From contig NZ_JAGGPL010000023.1 in NCBI RefSeq assembly GCF_018613805.1, positions 26,740 to 90,739 on the forward strand: DNA of 64,000 bases, written 5' to 3'. This document shows positions 24,830-34,147 of this stretch, piece by piece. The notes below the pieces were generated by a model. It was not told where the DNA came from. It was given only the letters and a program-made list of their open reading frames with translations, and searched no databases. This DNA is from Arthrobacter sp. ISL-48. GTDB taxonomy: Bacteria > Actinomycetota > Actinomycetes > Actinomycetales > Micrococcaceae. The translations under genes and the position numbers were made by a program. Every line of letters begins with the position of its first letter. The stretch's first letter is position 1.

Positions 24830-25861
24830 ATGCAGTACCGAACACTGGGCAACAGCGGCGCCGTGGTTTCACATTACGCGCTCGGCACCATGACATTCGG
24901 GGCGGAAGCCACCGAGGAAACGTCCCACGCGATCCTGGATGAATATCTTGCCGCCGGCGGCAACTTCATCGACACGGCAGATGTTTACAGCGCCGGCGTA
25001 TCTGAGGAGATCATCGGACGGTGGCTCGCGCAGCGGCCCGAAGCCAAGGACCGGGTAGTACTGGCTACCAAGGGCCGCTTTCCGATGGGTGCCGCCCCGA
25101 ACGACGTCGGCACGTCCCGCCGTCACCTGGTCCGGGCGCTGGATGATTCCCTCCGGCGCCTGGGTGTGGAGCAGATTGACCTCTATCAGATGCACGCGTG
25201 GGACCCCATCACGCCGCTGGAGGAGACGCTCCGCTTCCTGCACGACTCGGTCAGCAACGGTAAGATCGCCTATTACGGGTTCTCCAACTTCCTGGGCTGG
25301 CAGCTGACCAAGGCGGTTCACCTGGCCAAGGCCCACGGCTGGAGCGCCCCCGTAACCCTGCAGCCGCAGTACAGCCTGCTGGTCCGCGAAATTGAGTGGG
25401 AGATCGTCCCGGCCTCGCTGGATGCCAGCGTTGGCCTGCTGCCCTGGTCGCCTCTGGGCGGCGGCTGGCTGTCTGGCAAGTACAAGCGCGACGAACCTCC
25501 AGCCGGTGCCACCCGGCTCGGTGAGAATCCACAGCGCGGCATGGAAGCGTGGCAGGCCCGCAACGACGACCCACGCACCTGGGATGTCATCGGAACGTTG
25601 GAAAAGATTGCCGCCGACCACGGAGTGAGTGCCTCGCAGGTGGCACTGGCCTGGCTGGCGGACCGGCCAGCGGTGACGTCCGTGATTCTCGGCGCACGCA
25701 ACCTCGAACAGTTGGCGGACAACCTTGCCGCTGCGGAGCTTGAACTGACCCCCGAGGAAACTGAACGGCTGACCACGGCCAGCCAGCCGCGCGTCGGGGT
25801 CTATCCCTACGGACCCAAGGCGATTGAACAGCGCAGCCGGAAGATTGAAGGCGGCCGGTAG
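24830..25861 (+). CDS. Aldo/keto reductase
   Basis: This is a 343-residue NADPH-type aldo/keto reductase. The catalytic tetrad is visible: Asp48 and Tyr53 in FIDTADVYSAG, Lys81 in LATKGR and His122 in LYQMHAWD. The C-terminal cofactor segment reads TSVILGARNLEQLADNLAA. ATG at 24830 has GAGGAG ahead. It forms a two-gene unit with the epimerase at 23949-24821. Substrate unknown; family members reduce aldehydes and sugar carbonyls. Confidence 0.88.
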   Translation: MQYRTLGNSGAVVSHYALGTMTFGAEATEETSHAILDEYLAAGGNFIDTADVYSAGVSEEIIGRWLAQRPEAKDRVVLATKGRFPMGAAPNDVGTSRRHLVRALDDSLRRLGVEQIDLYQMHAWDPITPLEETLRFLHDSVSNGKIAYYGFSNFLGWQLTKAVHLAKAHGWSAPVTLQPQYSLLVREIEWEIVPASLDASVGLLPWSPLGGGWLSGKYKRDEPPAGATRLGENPQRGMEAWQARNDDPRTWDVIGTLEKIAADHGVSASQVALAWLADRPAVTSVILGARNLEQLADNLAAAELELTPEETERLTTASQPRVGVYPYGPKAIEQRSRKIEGGR

Positions 25862-25890
25862 CGTCCGAGCCCGACAAGTAAATAGAGGAA

Positions 25891-25926
25891 AGCGGACGAC
25901 GGCGGCAGGTGCCGGCGTCGTCCGCT
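25891..25926 (+). terminator. Terminator after the aldo/keto reductase
   Basis: AGCGGACGACGGCGGC pairs with GCCGGCGTCGTCCGCT (one mismatch) around a 4-base loop, 30 bases after the stop, followed by TGTTCC. It is another member of the GACGACGGCGG hairpin family and lies between convergent genes, so it may act on both strands. Confidence 0.7.
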
Positions 25927-25936
25927 TGTTCCGTTC

Positions 25937-26148
25937 CTAGCGGGTGACATCCTCGAAGGTGGCGCCCTGAGGCGCGTTCCGGTTGAGGCTCACAGTAAAA
26001 GTGTTGGGCCCGCTGCGGGTGACTGCGATGCCGCATTTTGCTGCTTTGGCCCGGGGGAAAGGTCTTGCACGGCCGTCTCGATGGTGTGGTCAATTGCTGA
26101 CCGGTCCCAGATTTTCAGCGTCACGGAGTCGGTGGTTTCAAACGTCAT
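25937..26148 (-). pseudogene. Frameshifted small gene of unknown function
   Basis: From ATG at 26148 the frame reads MTFETTDSVTLKIWDRSAID and runs to a stop at 25990-25992 (52 codons). After about residue 36, a second frame continues naturally as AKCGIAVTRSGPNTFTVSLN and RNAPQGATFEDVTR to a stop at 25937. The junction lies in a C- and G-rich stretch (about 26030-26050). The two halves together look like one compact beta-rich protein of about 70 residues broken by a single frameshift, real or a sequencing error. I do not recognise the family. A winged-helix gene lies upstream on the same strand. Confidence 0.5.
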
Positions 26149-26314
26149 TGTCAGTACTTTCACTCATACAGCTGACGGCCCCGAGTCGTCATTGCAGGGG
26201 TCGCATCCTCGTCGGTGAGGATTGCTGGTTTGGGTAGCGTGGAAACGTATTCCCTTGCTTATGGTTCATGCTGGCCAGCGACGTTTGCAACTTATTAGGC
26301 CCGACTGTGACCGA

Positions 26315-26611
26315 TTACACCTTCCAGCCCGGTCGCTTTTCGGGGGCCAGCGCGTAGAACGGCGTGAACCCGCCCCTGGCTCCGGGGGAGGTATCGGAAC
26401 GGACAATCGACGCCGTCTCCAGCGCCGCCAGGTGGTACCTGACGCAGTCCCGCGAGGAACCGACGCCGTTGCTGATGTCGGCTACTTTGCTCGCGCCGTT
26501 GCGTGCCAGGTAGTCGATGATTTCTGTTCTGATCGGTGTGCTTCGTCCTTTTTCGCTGCGGCCGGGGCGGTGCACCGCCAGCGGTTTCTTCAGCTCGAAG
26601 TCGGTGGTCAT
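26315..26611 (-). CDS. Small winged-helix DNA-binding protein
   Basis: This is a 98-residue protein. Residues 27-75 form an ArsR/MarR-like winged helix: RTEIIDYLARNGASKVADIS, then SSRDCVRYHLAALETASIVR, then a wing with a Gly/Arg-rich turn. ATG at 26611 follows AAAGG. No metal-binding cysteines of classical ArsR sensors are present (the single Cys is in the recognition helix). It is downstream of the dicarboxylate symporter on the same strand and upstream of a frameshifted small gene. Target unknown. Confidence 0.7.
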   Translation of the reverse strand: MTTDFELKKPLAVHRPGRSEKGRSTPIRTEIIDYLARNGASKVADISNGVGSSRDCVRYHLAALETASIVRSDTSPGARGGFTPFYALAPEKRPGWKV

Positions 26612-26680
26612 TTCAATGGCCTTTCATCCGGGGTGAGGGGTAAATCGGCTGATCATTGGTTGATGCCGGGTGGGACCAGG

Positions 26681-27982
26681 TCAGTGCATCGCGACACGCT
26701 CAGGCTCCCTGCTGCCTTCGGTGTCTTGTGCGTCGTGACCGGCAGCCGCCGGTGACGCCGGGACCAGGGAGGAAGCCTGGTCATGGTTCCGCCCAATGAC
26801 GGCGGTGGCAATGGCGTTTCCCAGGATGTTGGTGGCGGTTCGGCCCATATCCAGGAGCTGGTCGATCACCAGGAGAACGCCAATGCCCGCAGCCGGGATA
26901 CCGAAGGCAGGGACCACGGCGGCCACGACGACGAGCGAACCGCGGGGTACGCCTGCCATGCCTTTGCTGCTGAGCAGCAGCATGGCGGTCATGGCGATCT
27001 GCTGGCCAAGGTCCATGTCGATGCCGTAGGCGTTCAAGAGGAAGACGGATGCGAACGTCATGTACATCATGGAACCGTCCACGTTGAAGGAGTAACCCAA
27101 GGGGAGCACGAAACCGGTGGTGCGCTTCTCGATGCCGAACCTGGTCAAACCCTCAATGAGCTTGGGCAGGGCGGCTTCGCTACTGGAGGTGGCGAAGGCG
27201 ATGACCATGGGTTCACGCACGATCCGGACCAGGCGGAACGCCGCCCGTCCGAGGAACGCAACAGCGACGGCGATCATGAGGACCCACAGCGCCGAGAGGG
27301 ACACGTAGAACCCGCCGATGAAGGACGCATAGGTGGCAAACGCATCGAGCCCCTGGGATGTGAACGCGGCCGCGATGCCCGCGAAAACGCCCACGGGTGC
27401 TGCCAGCATCACGTACCCGGTGACCTTGAGCATGACGCCCATGAGTTCATCGATGGCATCCGCAATGGAGGAGCGGCGCTTCTTCCGCAGATTCAGCAAT
27501 GCGATGCCAAAGAGCGCGCCGAAGACGAGGATCTGAAGGGGATTGTTCGCCGTCAGGGCAGCGAAAACGCTGGTGGGGATGATGTGGGTGAAGAACTCCG
27601 CGTAATCGAGGGCTTTCGTTTCCACCCCCGAGTCCCCGCCGGGTACCAGGTGCAGGCCGGCACCAACGTTGAGCACATGGGCCGTGATGAAGCCGAAGGC
27701 GCCCACCAGGACTGAGGCGGACAAGAACCATATCATCGAGCGGCCGAAGAGCTTGCCCACTCCGGCTGATTTCGCAGCTCCCGCGATGCCCGAAACGAGG
27801 GTGGCAAAGATCAGCGGGGCGATAATCATCTTGATCAGGTTCAGGAACATATGGGTCACTGTGTCGAGGACCGTAACCACTGATCCGCGGGCTTCCAGCG
27901 GGAGCAGCCAGTGGAACAGCAGACCGCTGATGATTCCGAACAGGAGCGCTGCCAGAATCCACATGGTTGATTTGTTTTTCAT
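26681..27982 (-). CDS. Dicarboxylate/amino acid:cation symporter (DctA/GltP type)
   Basis: This is a 433-residue membrane protein of the DAACS family with about eight helices and two re-entrant loops. Signature blocks are FATSSSEAALPKLIEGLTRF, PLGYSFNVDGSMMYMTFASV and KGMAGVPRGSLVVVAAV. ATG at 27982 is chosen because AAGGATGG lies just ahead. It imports C4-dicarboxylates or aspartate/glutamate with Na+ or H+. It lies 78 bases downstream of the aspartate ammonia-lyase gene, so aspartate uptake followed by deamination to fumarate is the obvious joint role. Confidence 0.9.
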   Translation of the reverse strand: MKNKSTMWILAALLFGIISGLLFHWLLPLEARGSVVTVLDTVTHMFLNLIKMIIAPLIFATLVSGIAGAAKSAGVGKLFGRSMIWFLSASVLVGAFGFITAHVLNVGAGLHLVPGGDSGVETKALDYAEFFTHIIPTSVFAALTANNPLQILVFGALFGIALLNLRKKRRSSIADAIDELMGVMLKVTGYVMLAAPVGVFAGIAAAFTSQGLDAFATYASFIGGFYVSLSALWVLMIAVAVAFLGRAAFRLVRIVREPMVIAFATSSSEAALPKLIEGLTRFGIEKRTTGFVLPLGYSFNVDGSMMYMTFASVFLLNAYGIDMDLGQQIAMTAMLLLSSKGMAGVPRGSLVVVAAVVPAFGIPAAGIGVLLVIDQLLDMGRTATNILGNAIATAVIGRNHDQASSLVPASPAAAGHDAQDTEGSREPERVAMH

Positions 27983-28060
27983 GGTCCATCCTTGGGTAGG
28001 TGCGGAAGATTTGGGCACGACGGTGTGCCCCTGCTCCCTTGAGTGGGCTGGGTATGGCTG

Positions 28061-29521
28061 CTAGGGCTGGGGGTTTTGTTTGGTGAGGTTTGCGAGGCGT
28101 TGGGGGCTGAGGAGTTCTTGGAGTTGCGTGGCGGTGAGCAGTCCGTGTTCGAGGACGAGTTCGGCGACGCCTTTGCCGGTGGCGAGTGCTTCCTGGGCGA
28201 TGGCGGTGGCCGTGGTGTAGCCCAGGTGGGGGTTTAGTGCGGTGACGAGGCCGATGGATTGTTCGACGGTGAGGCGCAGGTGTTCGGTGTTGGCGGTGAT
28301 GCCCTGGATGCAGCGTTTGGTGAGGGTGCGGCAGGCTGCTTCGAGGTGGGAGATGCTCTTGTGGAGGCTGTGGACGATGATGGGTTCGAAGGCGTTGAGT
28401 TGGAGTTGGCCGGCTTCGGCGGCCATGGTGATGGTGACGTCGTTGCCGATGACTTCGTAGGCGACCTGGGAGACGACTTCGGGGATGACCGGGTTGATTT
28501 TGCCGGGCATGATGGAGGAGCCGGACTGGACGGCGGGCAGGTTGATTTCGCCGAATCCGGCGCGGGGGCCGGAGGAGAGCAGGCGCAGGTCGTTGCAGAT
28601 TTTGGAGAGTTTCACGGCGACGCGTTTGAGGACGCCGGAGAGGTGCACGAACGCGCCGACGTCCTGGGTGGCTTCGATCAGGTCCGGGGCGGTGACCAGG
28701 GGCAGGCCGGTGATCTCGGCGAGGTGGCGGCAGGCGGTGGCGGCGTAGCCGGGCGGGGCGTTCAGGCCGGTGCCGATGGCGGTGGCGCCGAGGTTGATTT
28801 CGTGGATGAGGACTTCGGCTTCGGCGAGCCGGAGCCGGTCTTCGCCGATGGTGATGGCGTAGGTGCCGAATTCCTGGCCCAGGGTCATGGGCACGGCGTC
28901 CTGGAGCTGGGTGCGGCCCATTTTGACGACGGTGCGGAACTCGGCGGCTTTCGCGGCGCAGGCTTCTTCGAGTTCTGCCAGGGCGGCGAGGAGCTCTTTG
29001 ATCCCGAAGATCGTGGCGAGTTTCACGGCGGTGGGGTAGACGTCGTTGGTGGATTGGGAGAGGTTGACGTGGTCGTTGGGGTGCAGGCGGGCGTAGTCGC
29101 CTTTGGGGTGGCCAAGGATTTGCAGGGCGCGGTTGGCGATGACCTCGTTGGTGTTCATGTTCGAGGAGGTCCCGGCGCCGCCCTGGATGACGTCCACGAC
29201 GAACTCGGCGCTGAGTTTGCCGTCGATGACGTCCTGGCAGGCCTGTTCGATCGCGGTGGCGCGTCCGGCGTCCAGGAGCCCGAGTTCGCGGTTGGTGCGG
29301 GCGGCTGCTTGTTTCACGGCGGCCAGGCCGCGGACCAGGTGCATGTTCGAGGCCAGCGGCTGGCCCGTGATCGGGAAATTCTCCACCGCGCGCAGGGTAT
29401 GCACGCCCCAGTACGCGTCGGCCGGGACCTCACGGTCACCGAGCAGATCATGTTCAGAACGCGTCCCGGCCTGGTTGCCCGCCGGACTACTGGCGGCGCT
29501 GGCGGTATTAGTTATGGTCAT
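28061..29521 (-). CDS. aspA: Aspartate ammonia-lyase
   Basis: This is a 486-residue enzyme of the fumarase/aspartase superfamily, converting L-aspartate to fumarate and ammonium in the cytoplasm. The family signature GSSIMPGKINPV carries the catalytic Ser loop; further conserved blocks are GGAGTSSNMNTNEVIANRAL, HPNDHVNLSQSTNDVYPTAV and GRTQLQDAVPMTLGQEF. The N-terminal 25 residues are Ala/Ser-rich and variable. ATG at 29521 follows GAGGACCCC. Preference for aspartate over fumarate/malate is inferred from the TxLQDAVP block and the adjoining transporter. It lies between a GntR regulator and the DctA-type symporter, all on the minus strand. Confidence 0.9.
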   Translation of the reverse strand: MTITNTASAASSPAGNQAGTRSEHDLLGDREVPADAYWGVHTLRAVENFPITGQPLASNMHLVRGLAAVKQAAARTNRELGLLDAGRATAIEQACQDVIDGKLSAEFVVDVIQGGAGTSSNMNTNEVIANRALQILGHPKGDYARLHPNDHVNLSQSTNDVYPTAVKLATIFGIKELLAALAELEEACAAKAAEFRTVVKMGRTQLQDAVPMTLGQEFGTYAITIGEDRLRLAEAEVLIHEINLGATAIGTGLNAPPGYAATACRHLAEITGLPLVTAPDLIEATQDVGAFVHLSGVLKRVAVKLSKICNDLRLLSSGPRAGFGEINLPAVQSGSSIMPGKINPVIPEVVSQVAYEVIGNDVTITMAAEAGQLQLNAFEPIIVHSLHKSISHLEAACRTLTKRCIQGITANTEHLRLTVEQSIGLVTALNPHLGYTTATAIAQEALATGKGVAELVLEHGLLTATQLQELLSPQRLANLTKQNPQP

Positions 29522-29661
29522 GGGGTCCTCACAGGGCTTCGTTGACGGGTTTGGACAGGAAAAGGCATGGGAGTTCTATGTCAGGGTGTTCCGTGGCAAG
29601 GAAGTTGCACGGTATTCTGCGGACGGTGACGCGCCCGATTGTTAGCCCGGGGGTCTAAAAG

Positions 29662-30411
29662 TCAGCCAGTATGGCCGGCTTTGGACGCTTTGCCCGGGAC
29701 GATTGTGCCCAGGGCGCACTCCACGCCGTGCAAATGCATGGTCATGGCCCGGGATGCGTCTTCGGCTGAACCGCGCTCAATGGCATCGAAAATACGGGCA
29801 TGTTCGTCGCCCGATTCCTTTCGCCGGTCGGCCACCAGGTTAAGGGTGTTCGACTGGTTTGCCATGGCTTCACAGATGTCTGAGAGGAATGTTTCGAAGA
29901 CACCGTTACCGCTGCACCGGGCGACGGTCATGTGGAACTCGGTGTTCAGGAGCACCCACTGCTGGATATTGTCCTCCTCCGACATTTCGCGAAGGATTTC
30001 CCGCAGGGCTTCCAGGTCTTCACTGCTGCGGCGTTGCGCGGCAAGGGCTGCGGCAGGAACTTCCACGTGGGGGCGCGCCTCCACAAGGGCGCTGGCGGAG
30101 TATTTGCCGAGTTTGAGGTCGTGGGCGACCTTGTCTGCGATGACGAAGGTTCCCTTGCCTGTATACGTCGCGGTGAGTCCCAAGGCGGTGCAGGAACGCA
30201 GCGCCTCCCTGACCATTGTCCGGCTCACGCCGTACTGCCGGGCGAGCGTGGCCTCCGAGTCAAGGCGGGTGCCGACGGGGATCTTTCCGCCTTCTATCGC
30301 GCCCCGCAGCGACGCGAAAACCTGCTCCGCCGCACCAACGCGCACCACGCGGTCTTGTCTAGCTGTCCAGCTGTCCAACAGGTCCATGAGAGCGACTATG
30401 GCATCAGTCAC
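29662..30411 (-). CDS. GntR-family regulator (FadR/FCD type) of the aspartate genes
   Basis: This is a 249-residue protein. It has an N-terminal winged helix (EQVFASLRGAIEGGKIPVGT, ATLARQYGVSRTMVREALRS) and a C-terminal all-helical FCD ligand domain with the metal/ligand histidines in EFHMTVAR and HARIFDAIERG. The start is GTG at 30411; ATG at 30387 is an alternative. FCD regulators sense small carboxylates. Its position 140 bases upstream of aspA on the same strand suggests it controls aspartate or dicarboxylate use. No clear operator palindrome was found in the short gap. Confidence 0.83.
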   Translation of the reverse strand: MTDAIVALMDLLDSWTARQDRVVRVGAAEQVFASLRGAIEGGKIPVGTRLDSEATLARQYGVSRTMVREALRSCTALGLTATYTGKGTFVIADKVAHDLKLGKYSASALVEARPHVEVPAAALAAQRRSSEDLEALREILREMSEEDNIQQWVLLNTEFHMTVARCSGNGVFETFLSDICEAMANQSNTLNLVADRRKESGDEHARIFDAIERGSAEDASRAMTMHLHGVECALGTIVPGKASKAGHTG

Positions 30412-30440
30412 ATGCTTCTGTCAAAATTGCGACGGCTTCA

Positions 30441-32432
30441 TTAGCGCGTTGACAGTAACGGCGTATAAGTGAGGGCCTCCAGGGTGAGAACCCCGCCACC
30501 TGTCACCAGCTTCACGGCCTGCTCATCCGACTTGGGAAAAACCAGCGATGTAAACGTCTGTTCTCCTCCGTTGACGAATACTTCGATGGAGGAATGGTCG
30601 ACGAATACCGTCAGGTCTACCGTGCCGTTCCTGGGCGGCGCGGAGGCCGTGCGTCTCTCGGTGAACAGCGGGGCAAGGCCTGCAGCATCACCTGGCGGTT
30701 CCCGTGTGACGAAGGCGGCTCCGTCCTCGAAGTTGTAACCGACTGTAGCGAAGATGGATTCATCGCTTACGAACTGCAGGAGAGCCTCAGATCCCTTGCC
30801 GGCACTTTCCGCGCTTTTAGCCGCCCGCTCTTCCGCGGTAGCCTGTCCGATGGTCAGGTCCAGCCGGTAGGCGCCACCCTGCACGGCCGGAAGCCCCGCA
30901 GTTTCCTCCTTGGTGATGGGCTCCGGGCCGTGCGACGACGGTTCTCCTTCGATGCGGGCCAAGGTCTTCGAAGGAGTCGAGACGAGGGCGGGCCTGCCCT
31001 GGACGGTCTTGAGCCGGATATCCCGCACTATCGAGTCCATTCCGCCGTGCCAGTCTGCTGTGGGGAGTTCCCGGGCGTAGTTCCAGTTGTTCATCCAGCC
31101 CATGACTTGCCGGGACTGCATCCGCTGGCCTTCCGTAAGCCTCGGGTCATCCCAGCTCACGGCGGCGTAAAAGTCCGAGCCCGCGTCCAGCCATTGATGC
31201 CTCTCATCGGCCGGAGTGAACCTTGTTCCATCCCAGGTTCCGGTCCAGTAGGCGACGCCGGTTGTCCGGCCCTCTTCACTTCCGTTGCCGCTGGCTGCCA
31301 GGACCCACGTTCTCTTGGCGGGGTCGCCGTCGACGTCCATTTGGAAAATATCCGGGCATTCCAGAGTGCCCAGGCCGGACCTCTCGAAGCTTGAGGTGTA
31401 CCGCCAGCCTTTGAGGTCCGTGGACGTGTACATCCCCAGCTTGTTGCCCTCGGCCAGGACCATAAGCCATTGCCCATGTGCTTCGTCGCGGACGATCTTG
31501 GGGTCGCGCCAGTGTTCCGCTCCGGGGTTCTCCATCACCGGGTTTCCTTCATAGGAGGAAAAGCTGAAACCACCGTCGGTTGAATAAAAAAGTGACTGCC
31601 TCTGCACGCCTTTGTCCTGCTGGGTCAGGATGGAGATGACGGCGCCTTTTCCGAAGCCGGACGTGTTCTCGTAGTCCACCACGGTACTGCCCGTTTCGAC
31701 GTCCCCCAGCCCGTTTTGGTACTTGCGGATGGCAACACCCTCGTCCTTCCATGTCACCAGGTCTTTGCTGGTGAGGTGGTACCACTCGGTTCCGTTGCCG
31801 TCAGGGTAGTCCGCGTTGTAGAGGTAGTAGTAGTGCCAAAGCCCGTCGAGGAGGAACGGCCGCTGCGGATCATTCATCCAATTTCGCTCCGGCGTGATGT
31901 GGTAACTCGGGCGGTACAGGGAGGAACCTGCAGGTCGTTGGGGTTTTGTTCCTGGTGCCGGTGAGCGGTCGATTCTGCCCAGGTCGCTGAGCATGGAATC
32001 AACGGCTTCAAGTGAAATACAGTCAGGCCGGCGGACTTCGCGGACTCCTGCCTTGGCCGTTGCATCCTCAACGCTTGACCGGAGGAAGATGTCGCTGCCG
32101 ATCCTGGCCGCAGCTACCCAGCCGTCGGCGCAATTGATGCTGCGGAGATCCTCTACTCCGGCGGCTTGGATAGGGCGCCCGGCCTCAAGGGTGCCATCTC
32201 CGCCTGACAACCAGTACGACCCATAGGTGTCCCGGGAAGTCTTGAAGGCGGCCTGGGCCGTGGCAACAGCATTGAGGGCAGTTTCTGCCCGGCGCCCGGC
32301 GTCGTCGGGCTTGTGAACGTTGGGAATGAGAGCCACCAAGGCCACGAGCAATGCGGTGGCAGCCACTGCAACTGCAATCCAGGTCCTCCGCTCGCCAGCA
32401 GGGGAACGAAGTTTCGCTTTTTCGGACATCAT
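30441..32432 (-). CDS. Membrane-anchored GH32 fructan hydrolase with pilin-like N-terminus
   Basis: This is a 663-residue protein. A single hydrophobic helix (about 17-37) is followed by 130 residues with a pilin-like stretch (AVATAQAAFKTSRDTYGSY) and then a GH32 catalytic domain from about 173. The active site is complete: nucleophile Asp188 in WMNDPQ, Asp310 in WRDP and acid/base Glu358 in ECPD. A C-terminal beta-sandwich (VFVDHSSIEVFVNGGE) ends the protein. The helix should hold the enzyme at the outer face of the membrane, where it could cut levan, inulin or sucrose. It lies 119 bases downstream of levansucrase on the same strand, past a terminator. The N-terminal fusion is unusual for GH32. 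Confidence 0.87.
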   Translation of the reverse strand: MMSEKAKLRSPAGERRTWIAVAVAATALLVALVALIPNVHKPDDAGRRAETALNAVATAQAAFKTSRDTYGSYWLSGGDGTLEAGRPIQAAGVEDLRSINCADGWVAAARIGSDIFLRSSVEDATAKAGVREVRRPDCISLEAVDSMLSDLGRIDRSPAPGTKPQRPAGSSLYRPSYHITPERNWMNDPQRPFLLDGLWHYYYLYNADYPDGNGTEWYHLTSKDLVTWKDEGVAIRKYQNGLGDVETGSTVVDYENTSGFGKGAVISILTQQDKGVQRQSLFYSTDGGFSFSSYEGNPVMENPGAEHWRDPKIVRDEAHGQWLMVLAEGNKLGMYTSTDLKGWRYTSSFERSGLGTLECPDIFQMDVDGDPAKRTWVLAASGNGSEEGRTTGVAYWTGTWDGTRFTPADERHQWLDAGSDFYAAVSWDDPRLTEGQRMQSRQVMGWMNNWNYARELPTADWHGGMDSIVRDIRLKTVQGRPALVSTPSKTLARIEGEPSSHGPEPITKEETAGLPAVQGGAYRLDLTIGQATAEERAAKSAESAGKGSEALLQFVSDESIFATVGYNFEDGAAFVTREPPGDAAGLAPLFTERRTASAPPRNGTVDLTVFVDHSSIEVFVNGGEQTFTSLVFPKSDEQAVKLVTGGGVLTLEALTYTPLLSTR

Positions 32433-32466
32433 GGCCCATTCAGGTAGGACAGGTTACCGGCAAAAG

Positions 32467-32498
32467 GAGCGGGGACGCCGTTTCCGGTGCCCCCGCTC
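32467..32498 (-). terminator. Terminator of the levansucrase gene
   Basis: GAGCGGGG and CCCCGCTC form a stem with an inner CCG/CGG pair. On the minus strand the hairpin is followed by CTTTTGCC, giving a U run. It lies 53 bases past the levansucrase stop. Confidence 0.65.
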
Positions 32499-32551
32499 AC
32501 AGTATTTCAGCAGGCTTTTGCGTCAAGCAATTGCGGCCTGGCTATTGTGCG

Positions 32552-34147
32552 TTACTTGTACAGGCCCTTGCCGCCAACCTTGACATTAGTGGGCAGGTAA
32601 CCATACGGGCCGAGGCCATTCTGGCCAAAGGAACGGTCAACTTCAGAAATTCCGTTGCGGAAATTGATCTTTACAGTCGGAGAAAGTGATCCGCCCCTGA
32701 CGCCGTTCACATTGTCGATGAAGGACTGCACCAGGCCCCCTGGCTGCACGTAGTGCGAGTACGCCTGGAACTGCCGGCCATTCTGTTCAGGCGTCGGAGC
32801 TTCCGGCGACTCTGACGGCAGATTCAAGTCCGTCGGAGATCCCAGGACAAGGCCGCTGTTGTTCATCGGCTGGTAGTCGGAACGGACACCGTTGCCGACA
32901 AAGCCGTAGACGCCGTCAGGACCCCGCATGCCTGCCGCGTAGGTGAACTGGTGGCTGATCGTGAACAGGTAGTACTTGTTCTTGCCGCCTTCGTTCTGGA
33001 TGAAGATCTGCGGGCGCTCGGTCTGGTCGTTGACGCAGTTTGCGGAAAGGAGGGGAGGCAGGAAGGACCACTTGGTGAGGTCCTTATTGTCCGCCACGGC
33101 GAGTCCCACGTTAGCCGTCTGGTAGTAGGCTCCGTTGCTGTTGACCTCATTCAGGTTCTCAGCCTTCGGATCACCTGGCTTGTAACCGAGGTCCTCTTCC
33201 TTGCACTTGTAGTCGCCTCGCGTACCGCCGGTGTTGCCCTCGAACACCATGTAGGTTTTCCCGGGATGGGCCGGGTCCTCGAAGGTGTAGGGATCACGGA
33301 AGGCGAAGCCCGGGTTTTGAGCCTTGTTCTGGTACATCTTGCCGTCCGGTTCAAGCAGTTTGGTGTGCTCGAAGCCGTCGAACGTCACGCCGTTCTGGTC
33401 TGCGTGGATGTTGCCCAGCGCCTTCGATATGACGGCATCCGGGGCGATTCCGCCGCCGCCGGCATTGCGCTCGGCCACATCGTAGAACGTGGTGGCCGTG
33501 TAGAAGACGTTCACGTGGTTGCCCTGCATCAGGCGGGTTGAACCGGACCATTCGGTGTTGCCGATCGAGGAACCATCAACAAACAGGTGGCCGCCGTAGT
33601 TCCACTTGTCCTTGGCCGGATCAGCGTTGGTCTTGCGGAAGAAGTAGCCGATGCGTGCGTTCCAGTGGCGCTGGTCAAAGCCATACCCGGCGTGGCGGTC
33701 CGCCACCAGCGAGAAGATCACGTCGTAGCCCTTGTAGCTGATCTGGTTCGCGTTTTCGTCTGTCAGGGACCAGGTGTCCCACACCCAGACGTCGTCGTTC
33801 ATGGTCGGGAAATCTTCGGGGATCTCCGGCATAGTCACCGCCGGGCTCATGGAGTTCTCCCCGGGAGCGACTGTTGAGTCGCTTTGGGCCATGATCTGCT
33901 TGGCGTCCGCGCGGGTCCACTTTGAGGTGAAGTCCGACGCCGGGTCATACGCCTGCTGCGTGTGCTGGGTGGGGAGCGGGAACCCCGGGGTGGGTGCCGG
34001 CGGCTGCTGGCTTACCGGCGGGTCCGACGGCTCGTTTGCCTGGGCCGACGGAGCCGCCAGGAACGTGGTAACGGCAAGTGCCGCCACCAGTGTTGCGGCA
34101 GCCGATCGCTTCCGCAGGGTCTGGGGATTATGGGGGTGCTTATGCAT
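32552..34147 (-). CDS. Secreted GH68 levansucrase
   Basis: This is a 531-residue GH68 enzyme. The signal peptide (basic start, then AAATLVAALAVTTFLAAP) is cleaved near SAQA/NEP. Catalytic residues are visible: nucleophile Asp124 in VWVWDTW, transition-state Asp285 in FRDPY and acid/base Glu377 in TERPQ. It splits sucrose and transfers fructose to a growing fructan outside the cell. Whether the product is levan or inulin-type cannot be read from sequence. ATG at 34147 is chosen over the longer frame from 34288 because the signal peptide starts there and GAAGAG precedes it. An operator-like palindrome lies at 34391-34410. Neighbours include two GH32 enzymes and a sugar importer. Confidence 0.92.
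   Translation of the reverse strand: MHKHPHNPQTLRKRSAAATLVAALAVTTFLAAPSAQANEPSDPPVSQQPPAPTPGFPLPTQHTQQAYDPASDFTSKWTRADAKQIMAQSDSTVAPGENSMSPAVTMPEIPEDFPTMNDDVWVWDTWSLTDENANQISYKGYDVIFSLVADRHAGYGFDQRHWNARIGYFFRKTNADPAKDKWNYGGHLFVDGSSIGNTEWSGSTRLMQGNHVNVFYTATTFYDVAERNAGGGGIAPDAVISKALGNIHADQNGVTFDGFEHTKLLEPDGKMYQNKAQNPGFAFRDPYTFEDPAHPGKTYMVFEGNTGGTRGDYKCKEEDLGYKPGDPKAENLNEVNSNGAYYQTANVGLAVADNKDLTKWSFLPPLLSANCVNDQTERPQIFIQNEGGKNKYYLFTISHQFTYAAGMRGPDGVYGFVGNGVRSDYQPMNNSGLVLGSPTDLNLPSESPEAPTPEQNGRQFQAYSHYVQPGGLVQSFIDNVNGVRGGSLSPTVKINFRNGISEVDRSFGQNGLGPYGYLPTNVKVGGKGLYK

Noticed and set aside
28259..29545. 428-codon plus-strand open frame opposite aspartate ammonia-lyase
   Set aside because: It is exactly antisense to a well-supported enzyme gene, has a Gly/Asp/Val-skewed composition typical of GC-rich antisense frames and matches no family.
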